Source: Chitinophagaceae bacterium UBA5175 (GTDB lineage: Bacteria; Bacteroidota; Bacteroidia; Chitinophagales; Chitinophagaceae). From it: 14,884 nt of DNA. Positions 8,252 through 14,715 of the stretch are shown here, piece by piece. Location: contig DHWT01000235.1 in NCBI GenBank assembly GCA_002413325.1, positions 1 to 14,884 of the forward strand. Direction: 5' to 3'. The notes beneath the pieces are model-generated. The model searched no databases and was not told the origin of the DNA. It worked only from the letters and a program-made list of their open reading frames with translations. Position numbers and translations under genes: made by a program. Every line of letters begins with the position of its first letter. Within the stretch, counting starts at the first letter, position 1.

Positions 8252-8574
8252 TTATCGTAAAATGGGAACCAACTTCCAATTTTGGCATTTCCCGCAGTGT
8301 TGTGATTTTACTTTACCGTAGTCCTTAATACAGGCGTTGCAATGAAAAACAGTGTAAAGGCCCACTGATCACCCGGTTATGATCTGTGCTATGGTAACAT
8401 GTTTGTCAAACAGCAATTTTTAGGATAATCACCAATGAAGAAATAAATCATTTCATACACTTCCTGGGAATTGAGATTTATTGACGGGCATACATTTCTG
8501 AAGTGACCGTTTCTGAAAAGATTCAGTACGTCATCCGGAATTTATTTGGAATTTCTTACTGAGCCCTGCTGCAT
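8252..8574 (-). pseudogene. Decayed small gene with Cys4 zinc-ribbon tail
   Basis: The gap between kup and the MFS gene holds protein-like leftward reading in two frames. An ATG at 8574, four bases past the MFS stop, reads MQQGSVRNSK and then TAA (8544-8542). The same frame continues for 50 codons, from IPDDVLNLFRNGHF through VCPSINLNSQEVYE to YFFIGDYPKNCC, and stops at TAG (8391-8389). The first stop is one base from CAA. In another frame, from GTG 8365 to TAA 8254-8252, a 37-residue peptide holds HCNACIKDYGK and QHCGKCQNWKLVPI. This is a C-x2-C, x11, C-x2-C pattern (C9, C12, C24, C27) like a zinc ribbon. A single protein of about 105 residues broken by one nonsense change, one frameshift and a further stop between the frames would explain it. 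A functional 37-residue zinc-ribbon microprotein is the alternative. I do not recognise the family. Confidence 0.4.
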
Positions 8575-8578
8575 ACAT

Positions 8579-9850
8579 TCAATTTGAAGTGATTTTCCGG
8601 GAACGTTTATCTCTCAACTCAAATAAGGCGATGAATGCGGAAAACAGGAGTGAGCCTGCCATAACAATGTAAGACGCACCGAACCCCCCGGTGAATCCGT
8701 TTAAATAGCCAACCAGGTAGGTGCCTGCAAATGCACCCAGTGCACCTGAACTGTTAATCAGGGCTGTGGCCCCGCCGGCAACATTTTCCGGTAAAATTTC
8801 TGATATGAATGCAAAGAACGGACCGTAAGGAGCATACATTGCCATGCCCGCTGTACAAAGTAGTACGAATGACAGCCAGAAATTATTCGGGCCAAGTAAA
8901 TAAGACCAGTAAAAAGCAATGGCACCGAGCAGCAGGCAGGGCCAGATAAATGGTTTTCTTTTTAAGGTCTTGTCGGAAAAATGCGATACCGTTACCATGC
9001 CGGCAATGGCCATTAAATAGGGTACCGCAGACAGCCACCCGGTTCTAACAATACCCATGCCGGGTGCCGCATGAATAATAGACGGAAGCCAGAGTACAAA
9101 ACCATATACACCGAGGCTCCATAAAGCATATAAAAAACAAAGTGAGATAACCACCCTGGATTTAAAGGCAGACATATAATTTTTAACGGGCCTGATGGTT
9201 TGCTGCTCCTGTTGTAGCGTTTCGTTCAGCGCTTTCTTTTCATCTGGTTTCAGCCAGGTTGCTTCTTCAGGCCTGTCATTTATAAGCTTCCGCCAGAAGA
9301 AAGCCCACAATATGGCAGGGATTCCTTCCCAGATAAACATCCATCTCCAGCCGACGGCATGTATCAGGTAGCCTGAAATGACAGACATCCACAGGATCGT
9401 TACGGGATTACCAAAAAAGAGAAAAGTAATGGCCCTTGATCGTTCCCCCCTGGTAAACCACCTGCTTAATAAAAGCAGCATAGCAGGAAATACGGCACCT
9501 TCAACCGCACCCAGCATAAACCGGACGATGATTAAAAGTCTGATATTACGGATCAGCCCGGTTCCCACGGCAAAAAAGCCCCAGAAGATCAGTGACCAGA
9601 ATATCAAATTCCTGGCGCTTTTACTGGCAGCATACATCGCCCCGGGAATCTGAAAGAAAAAATATCCAAGAAAGAAAAGCGATCCCAGTAAAGAAGACAT
9701 GGCCGGGGTAATATGCAGGTCACCGGCCATTCCACCGGCCACTCCGAACCCGAAATTTGCCCGGTCGAGGTAGGCCAGGCTATAAGTGATAAAAACCACC
9801 GGTATTAGGCGGTACCAGCGGGATACAGCAATTTTTTTTTGATTGTCCAT
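8579..9850 (-). CDS. MFS transporter, anion:cation symporter (ACS) family
   Basis: This 423-residue inner-membrane transporter has about 12 helices in two six-helix halves. The first helix ends YSLAYLDRANFGFG (24-37), the ACS-family signature with an Arg that contacts the acidic substrate. SLLGSLFFLGYFFFQIPGAM (53-72) and RFMLGAVEGAVFPAMLLLLS (110-129) are the conserved TM2 and TM4 segments, and the central loop carries DRPEEATWLKPDEKKAL, typical of the hexuronate/tartrate/phthalate porter branch. Likely cargo is a sugar acid or other small organic acid taken up with H+ or Na+; the exact one is not readable. Its ATG shares one base with the TAA stop of the rpiA-like gene (TAATG), so the two are translationally coupled. 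This suggests the substrate feeds a pentose- or tetrose-phosphate-type isomerase step. Confidence 0.92.
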   Translation of the reverse strand: MDNQKKIAVSRWYRLIPVVFITYSLAYLDRANFGFGVAGGMAGDLHITPAMSSLLGSLFFLGYFFFQIPGAMYAASKSARNLIFWSLIFWGFFAVGTGLIRNIRLLIIVRFMLGAVEGAVFPAMLLLLSRWFTRGERSRAITFLFFGNPVTILWMSVISGYLIHAVGWRWMFIWEGIPAILWAFFWRKLINDRPEEATWLKPDEKKALNETLQQEQQTIRPVKNYMSAFKSRVVISLCFLYALWSLGVYGFVLWLPSIIHAAPGMGIVRTGWLSAVPYLMAIAGMVTVSHFSDKTLKRKPFIWPCLLLGAIAFYWSYLLGPNNFWLSFVLLCTAGMAMYAPYGPFFAFISEILPENVAGGATALINSSGALGAFAGTYLVGYLNGFTGGFGASYIVMAGSLLFSAFIALFELRDKRSRKITSN

Positions 9851-10566
9851 TAAAACGGGTTCTGAATAATAGATACCTGCTCATGTATTCTTTCATACCT
9901 GCGTACACCGTTATGACCGGCAATAATTGCCCCGGTAACTAAATTATAGAAGAGGGAAATTTCTACCACACCGGTGATATTTTTACACTGGTTTTGCATA
10001 ATTGCCAGTTCAGGCCATTGCGGAAACCTGCAATCGAGCAGGTGATTTCCGTTTCGGGTAATCAGAGGACGGCCGGTATTTTCCTGTGTCCGTATCGACA
10101 GCGATACTTCCGGGAAAATGGTTTTTATTTTTTTGATCACATATTTTGTTGACTGTGGAAGAACTTCCAGAACCAATGGGAATTTATTTTCCAGTTTCTT
10201 CACAAATTTTGAATCATCCCCCAGGATGATAAATTGTTTTGCCATAGCTCCCAGCAATTTCTCCTGGGTGTGTATTCCCGCTCCGCTTTTTAAGGCATTG
10301 AGTTGGTAATCTAACTGGTCGCATCCGTCAAAATACTGATCGAGTGAGTCTGTTGAAGAGATATCCGGCACATGGATTCCGGCTTGCTGAAGAAAATCTT
10401 TTGTTTGCAGGGAAGATGTATACAGGCTGATGTTCAGACCGCACCTGATGCCTTCCGCCAGGTGAACTGCAAGCCACCGGATTGTTGCGCCATCCCCCAG
10501 ACCTATGGAACTGTCGTTTTTGATCAAAGTATAGGCCACCCGGGCCGCTTCCTGTTTAAGGTCCAT
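9850..10566 (-). CDS. rpiA: Ribose-5-phosphate isomerase A family protein, divergent
   Basis: This 238-residue cytoplasmic enzyme aligns along its length with RpiA, which interconverts ribose 5-phosphate and ribulose 5-phosphate. Catalytic residues known from E. coli RpiA are kept: FDGCDQLD gives D80 and D83 (for Asp81, Asp84), K93 and E102 match Lys94 and Glu103, and GDDSK (116-120) and KFPLVLEVLP (128-137) match conserved blocks. It departs from the consensus in three places. The phosphate-loop GTGST is GDGAT (24-28), DGADE is DGCDQ, and KGGGAA is KSGAGI. These changes line the substrate pocket, and with the coupled acid transporter they suggest a paralogue for another phosphorylated sugar or sugar acid, though ordinary RpiA activity is not excluded. 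The start is at ATG 10566, with a palindromic candidate operator 19 bp upstream. Confidence 0.82.
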   Translation of the reverse strand: MDLKQEAARVAYTLIKNDSSIGLGDGATIRWLAVHLAEGIRCGLNISLYTSSLQTKDFLQQAGIHVPDISSTDSLDQYFDGCDQLDYQLNALKSGAGIHTQEKLLGAMAKQFIILGDDSKFVKKLENKFPLVLEVLPQSTKYVIKKIKTIFPEVSLSIRTQENTGRPLITRNGNHLLDCRFPQWPELAIMQNQCKNITGVVEISLFYNLVTGAIIAGHNGVRRYERIHEQVSIIQNPF

Positions 10567-10584
10567 GCATGATAATTATAGTGC

Positions 10585-10597
10585 CACTAATTTAGTG
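10585..10597. promoter_or_regulatory. 13-bp perfect palindrome, candidate operator of the rpiA-MFS operon
   Basis: CACTAA-T-TTAGTG is a perfect 6-1-6 inverted repeat, 19 bp upstream of the rpiA-like start codon, in the only gap (112 bp) before that leftward operon. Its size and symmetry suit a dimeric GntR- or LacI-type repressor. No regulator gene for it is present in the window. A 13-bp AT-rich palindrome can arise by chance, so this is a candidate only. Confidence 0.35.
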
Positions 10598-10678
10598 ATT
10601 AAAGTTAATGTCACAGGTTCACTGGAAAAGGCAGGGTAAAATGAAAGGTAAACCGGGGTAACCGGCCTCAGACTTTAA

Positions 10679-11944
10679 TCATGGGGGAGAAGTCATAATT
10701 ATTGGTGAAATAAATCCAACGCTGATATATTGCATACCCGACCAGGTGATGCTTCTCAGGGGATAAGGTGAATCAAATGTTTTAGTCCAGTTGATTCCAT
10801 CAGCAGAGCTGAAGATTCCACTGATACCCGAGGCCATTAACCTATTGCCAGACCATACCACACCCGTTGCACCCCAGGAAATTTTGTCGTTCACAATCCA
10901 GGTGACTCCATCCGGGGAAGTGGCTGTTATTCCAAATCCAACTGCTGCATATTGGCTGCCTGTCCAGGTGATGTCGTTCAGTTCTATGCCCATTCCCATA
11001 TTGACCGTACTGCTACGGTTTGTCCAGTCCAGTCCGTTGGGAGAAGTTAAAATCAGGGGTGCTCCCAAAACTTTTCCTACGGCCACATATTGATGATTTG
11101 CCCATATGACCGTATTCAGATTTCCTCCCGTTACAGCAAATCCGTTATTTGTCCACGTAATACCATCAGGTGAATTGAATATTACTGTTTTGCTGTTCGT
11201 ATTATCCTGTCCGACGGCCACATACCCCGTACCGGACCAGGCAACGGAATAAAATCCTATGCTGCCGCCACCTGAATACCGGGATGTCCAGGTAATGCCA
11301 TCCGGAGAACTGAGAATGGTATTGGCAGCTCCTACAACTACGTATTGTGTGCCGGACCAGGTCAGTCCGTATAGCATCACGGAGGTCCCGGCGTTCACCT
11401 GGGTCCAGGTAAGACCATCGGTCGAATACAGCATGGTTCCTCCGTCGCCGACAGCCATAAAGGTCTGATTTGTCCAGACTACCCTGAAAAGCGGCCAGGA
11501 TTGGGATATGACCGACCAGCCCGTTCCGCTGTCGTCTATTACGGCCTGTACGGAACCCTGTAATTTGTTGGAACTGTTGCCCCCGTTATCAATGATCCAA
11601 AGCTGGAAGGTAAATGTTCCGGCTGTTGCCGGAAAGACCACCTGAAAAGTCCCGGAAAGTGTTCCGCTTGTTAATGAATTAGAAGGAACCGCCATGGTGA
11701 GATCACTACCTGTAGAAGTGGTTAACCTGAATTTTGCAACGCCTCCGGAGGCATTAACAAAATCAATGGTTCCATAAATAGTGATGGTAGTTGAGGTTTG
11801 TTTGATTGTTACGGTAGAAGGATCGTAATGCAGATTCGATATGGTAAGTGTTGAACCATTGGACCGGGTTGAATCTTTTTTGCATCCGGTTATGGAAATT
11901 GCCAGTCCGAGGGCAAAAATGATTTTAAATATTTTTTTCATCAT
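10679..11944 (-). CDS. Lipoprotein with seven BNR/kelch-like repeats (beta-propeller)
   Basis: The protein has 421 residues. A lipoprotein signal (1-20) ends at lipobox ITG-C21, followed by KKD; positive residues after the Cys are common in Bacteroidota lipoproteins. Residues 32-137 form an Ig-like beta domain. From 147 to 421 there are seven repeats of about 35-45 residues with the pattern W-s-g-x-x-Y-v-a-V-G ... S-p-D-G-x-x-W-t. The W-x-G parts start at W157, W196, W236, W281, W327, W364 and W401. Six repeats end in an S-x-D/N-G-x-x-W strand, while the seventh stops at TSPP. The segment before the first repeat, SGTGWSVIS (139-147), supplies the missing G-x-x-W strand, as in a circular velcro closure. 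Function is unknown; cell-surface binding is likely. A second Met codon at 11941 is an alternative start. Confidence 0.85.
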   Translation of the reverse strand: MMKKIFKIIFALGLAISITGCKKDSTRSNGSTLTISNLHYDPSTVTIKQTSTTITIYGTIDFVNASGGVAKFRLTTSTGSDLTMAVPSNSLTSGTLSGTFQVVFPATAGTFTFQLWIIDNGGNSSNKLQGSVQAVIDDSGTGWSVISQSWPLFRVVWTNQTFMAVGDGGTMLYSTDGLTWTQVNAGTSVMLYGLTWSGTQYVVVGAANTILSSPDGITWTSRYSGGGSIGFYSVAWSGTGYVAVGQDNTNSKTVIFNSPDGITWTNNGFAVTGGNLNTVIWANHQYVAVGKVLGAPLILTSPNGLDWTNRSSTVNMGMGIELNDITWTGSQYAAVGFGITATSPDGVTWIVNDKISWGATGVVWSGNRLMASGISGIFSSADGINWTKTFDSPYPLRSITWSGMQYISVGFISPIIMTSPP

Positions 11945-12304
11945 ACCGGCATTTCTCAGGATAAAGTTCCGCCGACAGTTATTATCCTTTAATGATTTTC
12001 ATCAGCAGGCATCATGACCTTGCACACTCAATCTATGGCAGCATGTACATTTTTTAAAAACTTCCCGTGAAGCAGGTCAAATATCGGGTGCCGGATATAT
12101 CCGTTTAGCTGGTATAAGGAAATGACCGTTTGGGCTGACACCATAATTTTTATGCCTGGAAAAGAAGCAGGTTTGACTTATCTGACTGCTTTAGCGTATG
12201 GTTTGCGATTTTATCTTGTTTGAAGTTAAAATGAGTTACCTTATTTCTGCTTTTGCCTTCTTTTCCCATTTAACCCTCCTTCTTTAATCATTAAAACAGC
12301 CATC
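11945..12304. other. Divergent intergenic region, no supported gene
   Basis: This 360-bp gap lies between the leftward lipoprotein and the rightward secreted protein. Short open stretches exist, the longest a 33-codon ATG frame at 12122-12223, but none resembles a known family. It should hold promoters for both neighbours; only one weak candidate, at 12172-12205, can be pointed to. Confidence 0.5.
12172..12205 (+). promoter_or_regulatory. Weak Bacteroidota-type promoter candidate
   Basis: TTTG (12172-12175) is followed after 21 bp by TATGGTTTG (12197-12205). This resembles the TTG -33 and TAnnTTTG -7 elements of Bacteroidota sigma factor, but with one extra base between TA and TTTG. A start near 12212 would give a leader of about 90 nt before the ATG at 12305. 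Confidence 0.25.
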
Positions 12305-13102
12305 ATGAAAAAGTCTAACCGACTCATTTCCGTATTTATTTATTGCCTTACAGCAGTTGTTTTCATTTTCGGGTTTCAGGTAAAACTCCATGCCCAGGAC
12401 CGTTCGGTTTCCTCCTGGCAGTTCCGTCATGTTCCCAATGACAAAATTGATGAATTCATTAAAAGAGAAACTACGTATTGGAGTAAAGTGGCACAAAAAG
12501 CAGTGGATAATAAAACCATGTTTTTCTGGGCACTTTTTGAAAAAGTAAGTGGTTACGATCTGCAGAATTCGTCCAATTACTTATTCATTAATACATTTCC
12601 TGATATTGATAAGGCCGGGGATATGTGGGGTGATGTGGAACAGGTTGCCGGGGTCAAGATCGGGGATATGGAGGATAATTCTTTTACTACGGTTACCAGC
12701 GAATTCTTTGTAAAAGACCGGGAATGGGTACAGGCCGCTAAGACAAATTCCGCGAAGGATTTCAACTATGTAGTCATGAATTACCAGAATACCAACTATC
12801 AGGACAGCCTGGTCAACCTGGAGAAAAAATACTGGGAACCCTTTATCAAGGGAGCCATGGATAAGGGTCAAACCAGGCAGGTGGCGTGGGGAAATGCCGT
12901 TGTGCTTTCGCCTAGGGGTGAGAATATCAAGACGACAACCGTTTCTTTCGATCTATACAAAACACTGGGTGACGCATTATTACAGACCTGGGATCCAAAA
13001 ACCGTTTTTCCGACAAAGTTATTTCCGATGCTGAGTAAATTACAAATAAACAGACCGGGTATTGTTGTTTACCGCGTAGTAAAAGTAGTTTCAGCTCCCT
13101 AA
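12305..13102 (+). CDS. Secreted protein of two homologous halves, probable tandem alpha/beta-barrel
   Basis: The protein has 265 residues with a signal peptide (1 to about 31, ending KLHAQ). I do not recognise a named family, but the mature protein is an internal duplication. In the first half (about 38-105), a strand is followed by FIKRETTYWSKVAQKAVDN (51-69) and FFWALFEKVS (73-82), then YLFINTFPD (92-100). In the second half (about 153-222), FNYVVMNYQ is followed by LVNLEKKYWEPFIKGAMDKG (169-188), VAWGNAVVLSP (193-203) and TTTVSFDLY (210-218). The shared E/K-x-YW helix, A-x-D turn, W-A/G strand and hydrophobic last strand fit a repeated dimeric alpha/beta barrel (ABM/NIPSNAP-like) fold. No enzymatic residue set is evident. 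The gene ends 26 bp before a strong terminator and appears monocistronic. Confidence 0.75.
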   Translation: MKKSNRLISVFIYCLTAVVFIFGFQVKLHAQDRSVSSWQFRHVPNDKIDEFIKRETTYWSKVAQKAVDNKTMFFWALFEKVSGYDLQNSSNYLFINTFPDIDKAGDMWGDVEQVAGVKIGDMEDNSFTTVTSEFFVKDREWVQAAKTNSAKDFNYVVMNYQNTNYQDSLVNLEKKYWEPFIKGAMDKGQTRQVAWGNAVVLSPRGENIKTTTVSFDLYKTLGDALLQTWDPKTVFPTKLFPMLSKLQINRPGIVVYRVVKVVSAP

Positions 13103-13128
13103 GCTTTTTTCTAAGATGTAAAGAATTC

Positions 13129-13160
13129 AAAGCCTCCCGGAAATCCAGGGAGGCTTTTTT
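13129..13160 (+). terminator. Strong rho-independent terminator
   Basis: AAAGCCTCCC (13129-13138) pairs perfectly with GGGAGGCTTT (13148-13157) across a 9-nt loop, and the T-run ends at 13160. It lies 26 bp after the secreted-protein stop and closes that transcript. The tryptophanase gene must therefore have its own promoter. Confidence 0.92.
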
Positions 13161-13204
13161 CGCCGGTCCGGTATAAAATCATTTTTCTTCCGCACCGGGA
13201 ATAC

Positions 13205-13212
13205 TATATTTG
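13205..13212 (+). promoter_or_regulatory. Bacteroidota -7 promoter element for tnaA
   Basis: TATATTTG is an exact match to the TAnnTTTG -7 consensus, placed between the upstream terminator and the tryptophanase gene. No clear TTG lies about 20 bp before it; a T-rich ATTTTTC at 13181-13187 is the nearest. Transcription would start near 13217-13219, giving a leader of about 105-108 nt before the tnaA ATG. Confidence 0.6.
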
Positions 13213-13216
13213 CCCT

Positions 13217-13255
13217 ATGCAAATCTGGAAAAATATCATTACCCGACCTTCCTGA
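13217..13255 (+). CDS. Candidate 12-residue Trp-containing leader peptide upstream of tnaA
   Basis: The reading is MQIWKNIITRPS followed by TGA. It starts immediately after an exact -7 element and ends 69 nt before the tnaA start. E. coli TnaC is a 24-residue leader with a critical Trp followed 12 residues later by Arg-Pro and a UGA stop. This ORF also has one Trp (W4), then Arg-Pro (R10, P11), then Ser and UGA, but the spacing is shorter and the final residue differs. The ATG would be at or almost at the transcript 5' end, so translation would be leaderless. It may be chance; there is no proof it is translated. Confidence 0.3.
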   Translation: MQIWKNIITRPS

Positions 13256-13324
13256 TCATCATCATCCTGCTCTCCCTTCATTCTTTTTTCCATATTCAAA
13301 TCACATTACTCAAATAGTTATTGT

Positions 13325-14698
13325 ATGAAAACAATAATAGAACCTTTCCGCATAAAATCTGTTGAGCCCATCTATTTCAATACCCCGGAAGAAAGAATAG
13401 TAATTTTAGAAAAGGCTTTTTACAATCCCTTCCTGATCCACTCCACGGATGTTTTAATCGACCTGCTTACCGATAGTGGCACGAGCGCTATGAGCAGCAA
13501 CCAGTGGGCCGGCATGATGCAGGGCGATGAATCCTATGCAGGCAGCCCCAGTTTTTTCCGTTTTGAAGCGACCATACAGGAGATCACGGGCATGCCCTGG
13601 GTTATTCCCACCCACCAGGGAAGAGCGGCGGAAAAAATACTGTTCAGTATCCTGGGGGGTAAGGGGAAATGCTTTTTAAGCAATACCCTGTTCGATACGA
13701 CGAGAGCCAATATAGAATTCTCCGGAGCCGAAGGAATTGATTTGATTTGTGAGGAAGGAAAACATCCGTCCGTTCCCGCCCCGTTTAAAGGCAATATGGA
13801 CCTGGGGGCGTTGAAAAAAACGATCCTGGAAAAAGGCCCGGCCAATATCCCCCTCTGCATCATAACGGTCACCAACAACTCCGGCGGCGGACAGCCGGTG
13901 AGTATGCAGAATATAAAAGAAGCTAAAAAGATTTGCGCAGAACATGGAATCCCGCTTTTCATTGATGCCTGCCGTTTTGCCGAAAATTCCTATTTCATCA
14001 AGCTGCGTGAAGAGGGTTACCGGAACAAACCGGTTCCTGAAATCGCCCGGGAACTTTTCTCCTATGCGGATGGGTGTACCATGAGCGCAAAAAAAGATGC
14101 CTTCGCCAATATCGGAGGTTTTCTGGCCATGCATGATGGGGAACTTGCCCGGAAATGCAGGAACCTGCTGGTCATCACGGAAGGATTTCCCACATACGGC
14201 GGACTGGCAGGCAGGGACCTGGAAGCCATTTCAATTGGTTTAAAAGAAGTGATGGATGAAAACTATCTGCAATACCGGATACGCAGCATCGAATACCTCA
14301 CCAATAAATTAATTGAAGCCGGTGTGCCTGTCATGCAGCCTGCAGGGGGACATGCCGTGTACCTGGATGCAAAGAAGTTTCTATCCCATATTCCGGTTGA
14401 GCAATATCCGGGCCAGGCACTGGTAGGCGCATTGTATTTGCATGGTGGTATCCGGAGCGTGGAAATCGGTTCGCTCATGTTCGGGAAATATGATGAAAAC
14501 AAAAATCTCATTCCGTCGCCATTGGAACTGGTTCGCCTGGCGATACCGAGAAGAGTATACACCCAGAGCCATATAGATTATGTTGCTGAAGTAATCATAG
14601 AGGTATTCAATAGCCGGGAACAAATTAACGGACTCCGTATTATTGAAGAGGCGCCCATGCTCAGGCATTTTACGGCAAAGCTGAAGCCAATTCAATAA
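13325..14698 (+). CDS. tnaA: Tryptophanase (PLP-dependent beta-eliminating lyase)
   Basis: This 457-residue cytoplasmic enzyme cleaves L-tryptophan to indole, pyruvate and ammonia with PLP. IDLLTDSGTSAMSSNQWAGM (45-64), GDESYAGS (67-74, with Y71), PTHQGR (95-100), TNNSGGGQPVS (183-193) and SAKKDA (254-259, PLP lysine K257) define the tryptophanase/tyrosine phenol-lyase family. The numbering matches C. freundii tyrosine phenol-lyase, so specificity positions compare directly. Thr124, Arg381 and Phe448 of that enzyme are here D124, I381 and H448, the residues found in tryptophanase (E. coli Asp137, Ile396, His463). Overall length and the TTR motif (125-127) are phenol-lyase-like, without the short insertion of E. 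coli TnaA. It stands alone after an exact promoter; no tryptophan permease follows within the window. Confidence 0.87.
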   Translation: MKTIIEPFRIKSVEPIYFNTPEERIVILEKAFYNPFLIHSTDVLIDLLTDSGTSAMSSNQWAGMMQGDESYAGSPSFFRFEATIQEITGMPWVIPTHQGRAAEKILFSILGGKGKCFLSNTLFDTTRANIEFSGAEGIDLICEEGKHPSVPAPFKGNMDLGALKKTILEKGPANIPLCIITVTNNSGGGQPVSMQNIKEAKKICAEHGIPLFIDACRFAENSYFIKLREEGYRNKPVPEIARELFSYADGCTMSAKKDAFANIGGFLAMHDGELARKCRNLLVITEGFPTYGGLAGRDLEAISIGLKEVMDENYLQYRIRSIEYLTNKLIEAGVPVMQPAGGHAVYLDAKKFLSHIPVEQYPGQALVGALYLHGGIRSVEIGSLMFGKYDENKNLIPSPLELVRLAIPRRVYTQSHIDYVAEVIIEVFNSREQINGLRIIEEAPMLRHFTAKLKPIQ

Positions 14699-14715
14699 AC
14701 CCCGGGTTTATTGAA
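14691..14715 (+). terminator. 12-bp perfect inverted repeat overlapping the tnaA stop, candidate terminator
   Basis: TTCAATAAACCC (14691-14702) and GGGTTTATTGAA (14704-14715) are perfect inverted arms with a single C between them, and the left arm contains the tnaA TAA. In RNA this would form a stable hairpin after opening two or three central pairs. It is followed by CTTTCAATTTG rather than a clean T-run, so it may protect the transcript end or terminate weakly. Confidence 0.5.

Noticed and set aside
8239..8328. 29-codon rightward ORF antisense to the zinc-ribbon frame
   Set aside because: No recognisable features; the opposite strand has the clear CxxC pattern.
8400..8412. TGTTTG-T-CAAACA palindrome
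   Set aside because: Lies inside the decayed coding stretch with no promoter nearby; likely chance.
12122..12223. 33-codon rightward ORF in the divergent gap
   Set aside because: No similarity I can see, and a candidate promoter lies within it.
13210..13317. Hydrophobic frame with a run of four Ile upstream of tnaA
   Set aside because: It has no ATG, begins inside the promoter element and probably reflects a T/C-rich leader.
13325..14698. Tyrosine phenol-lyase annotation
   Set aside because: Arg381, Thr124 and Phe448 required for or typical of that enzyme are replaced by the tryptophanase residues.
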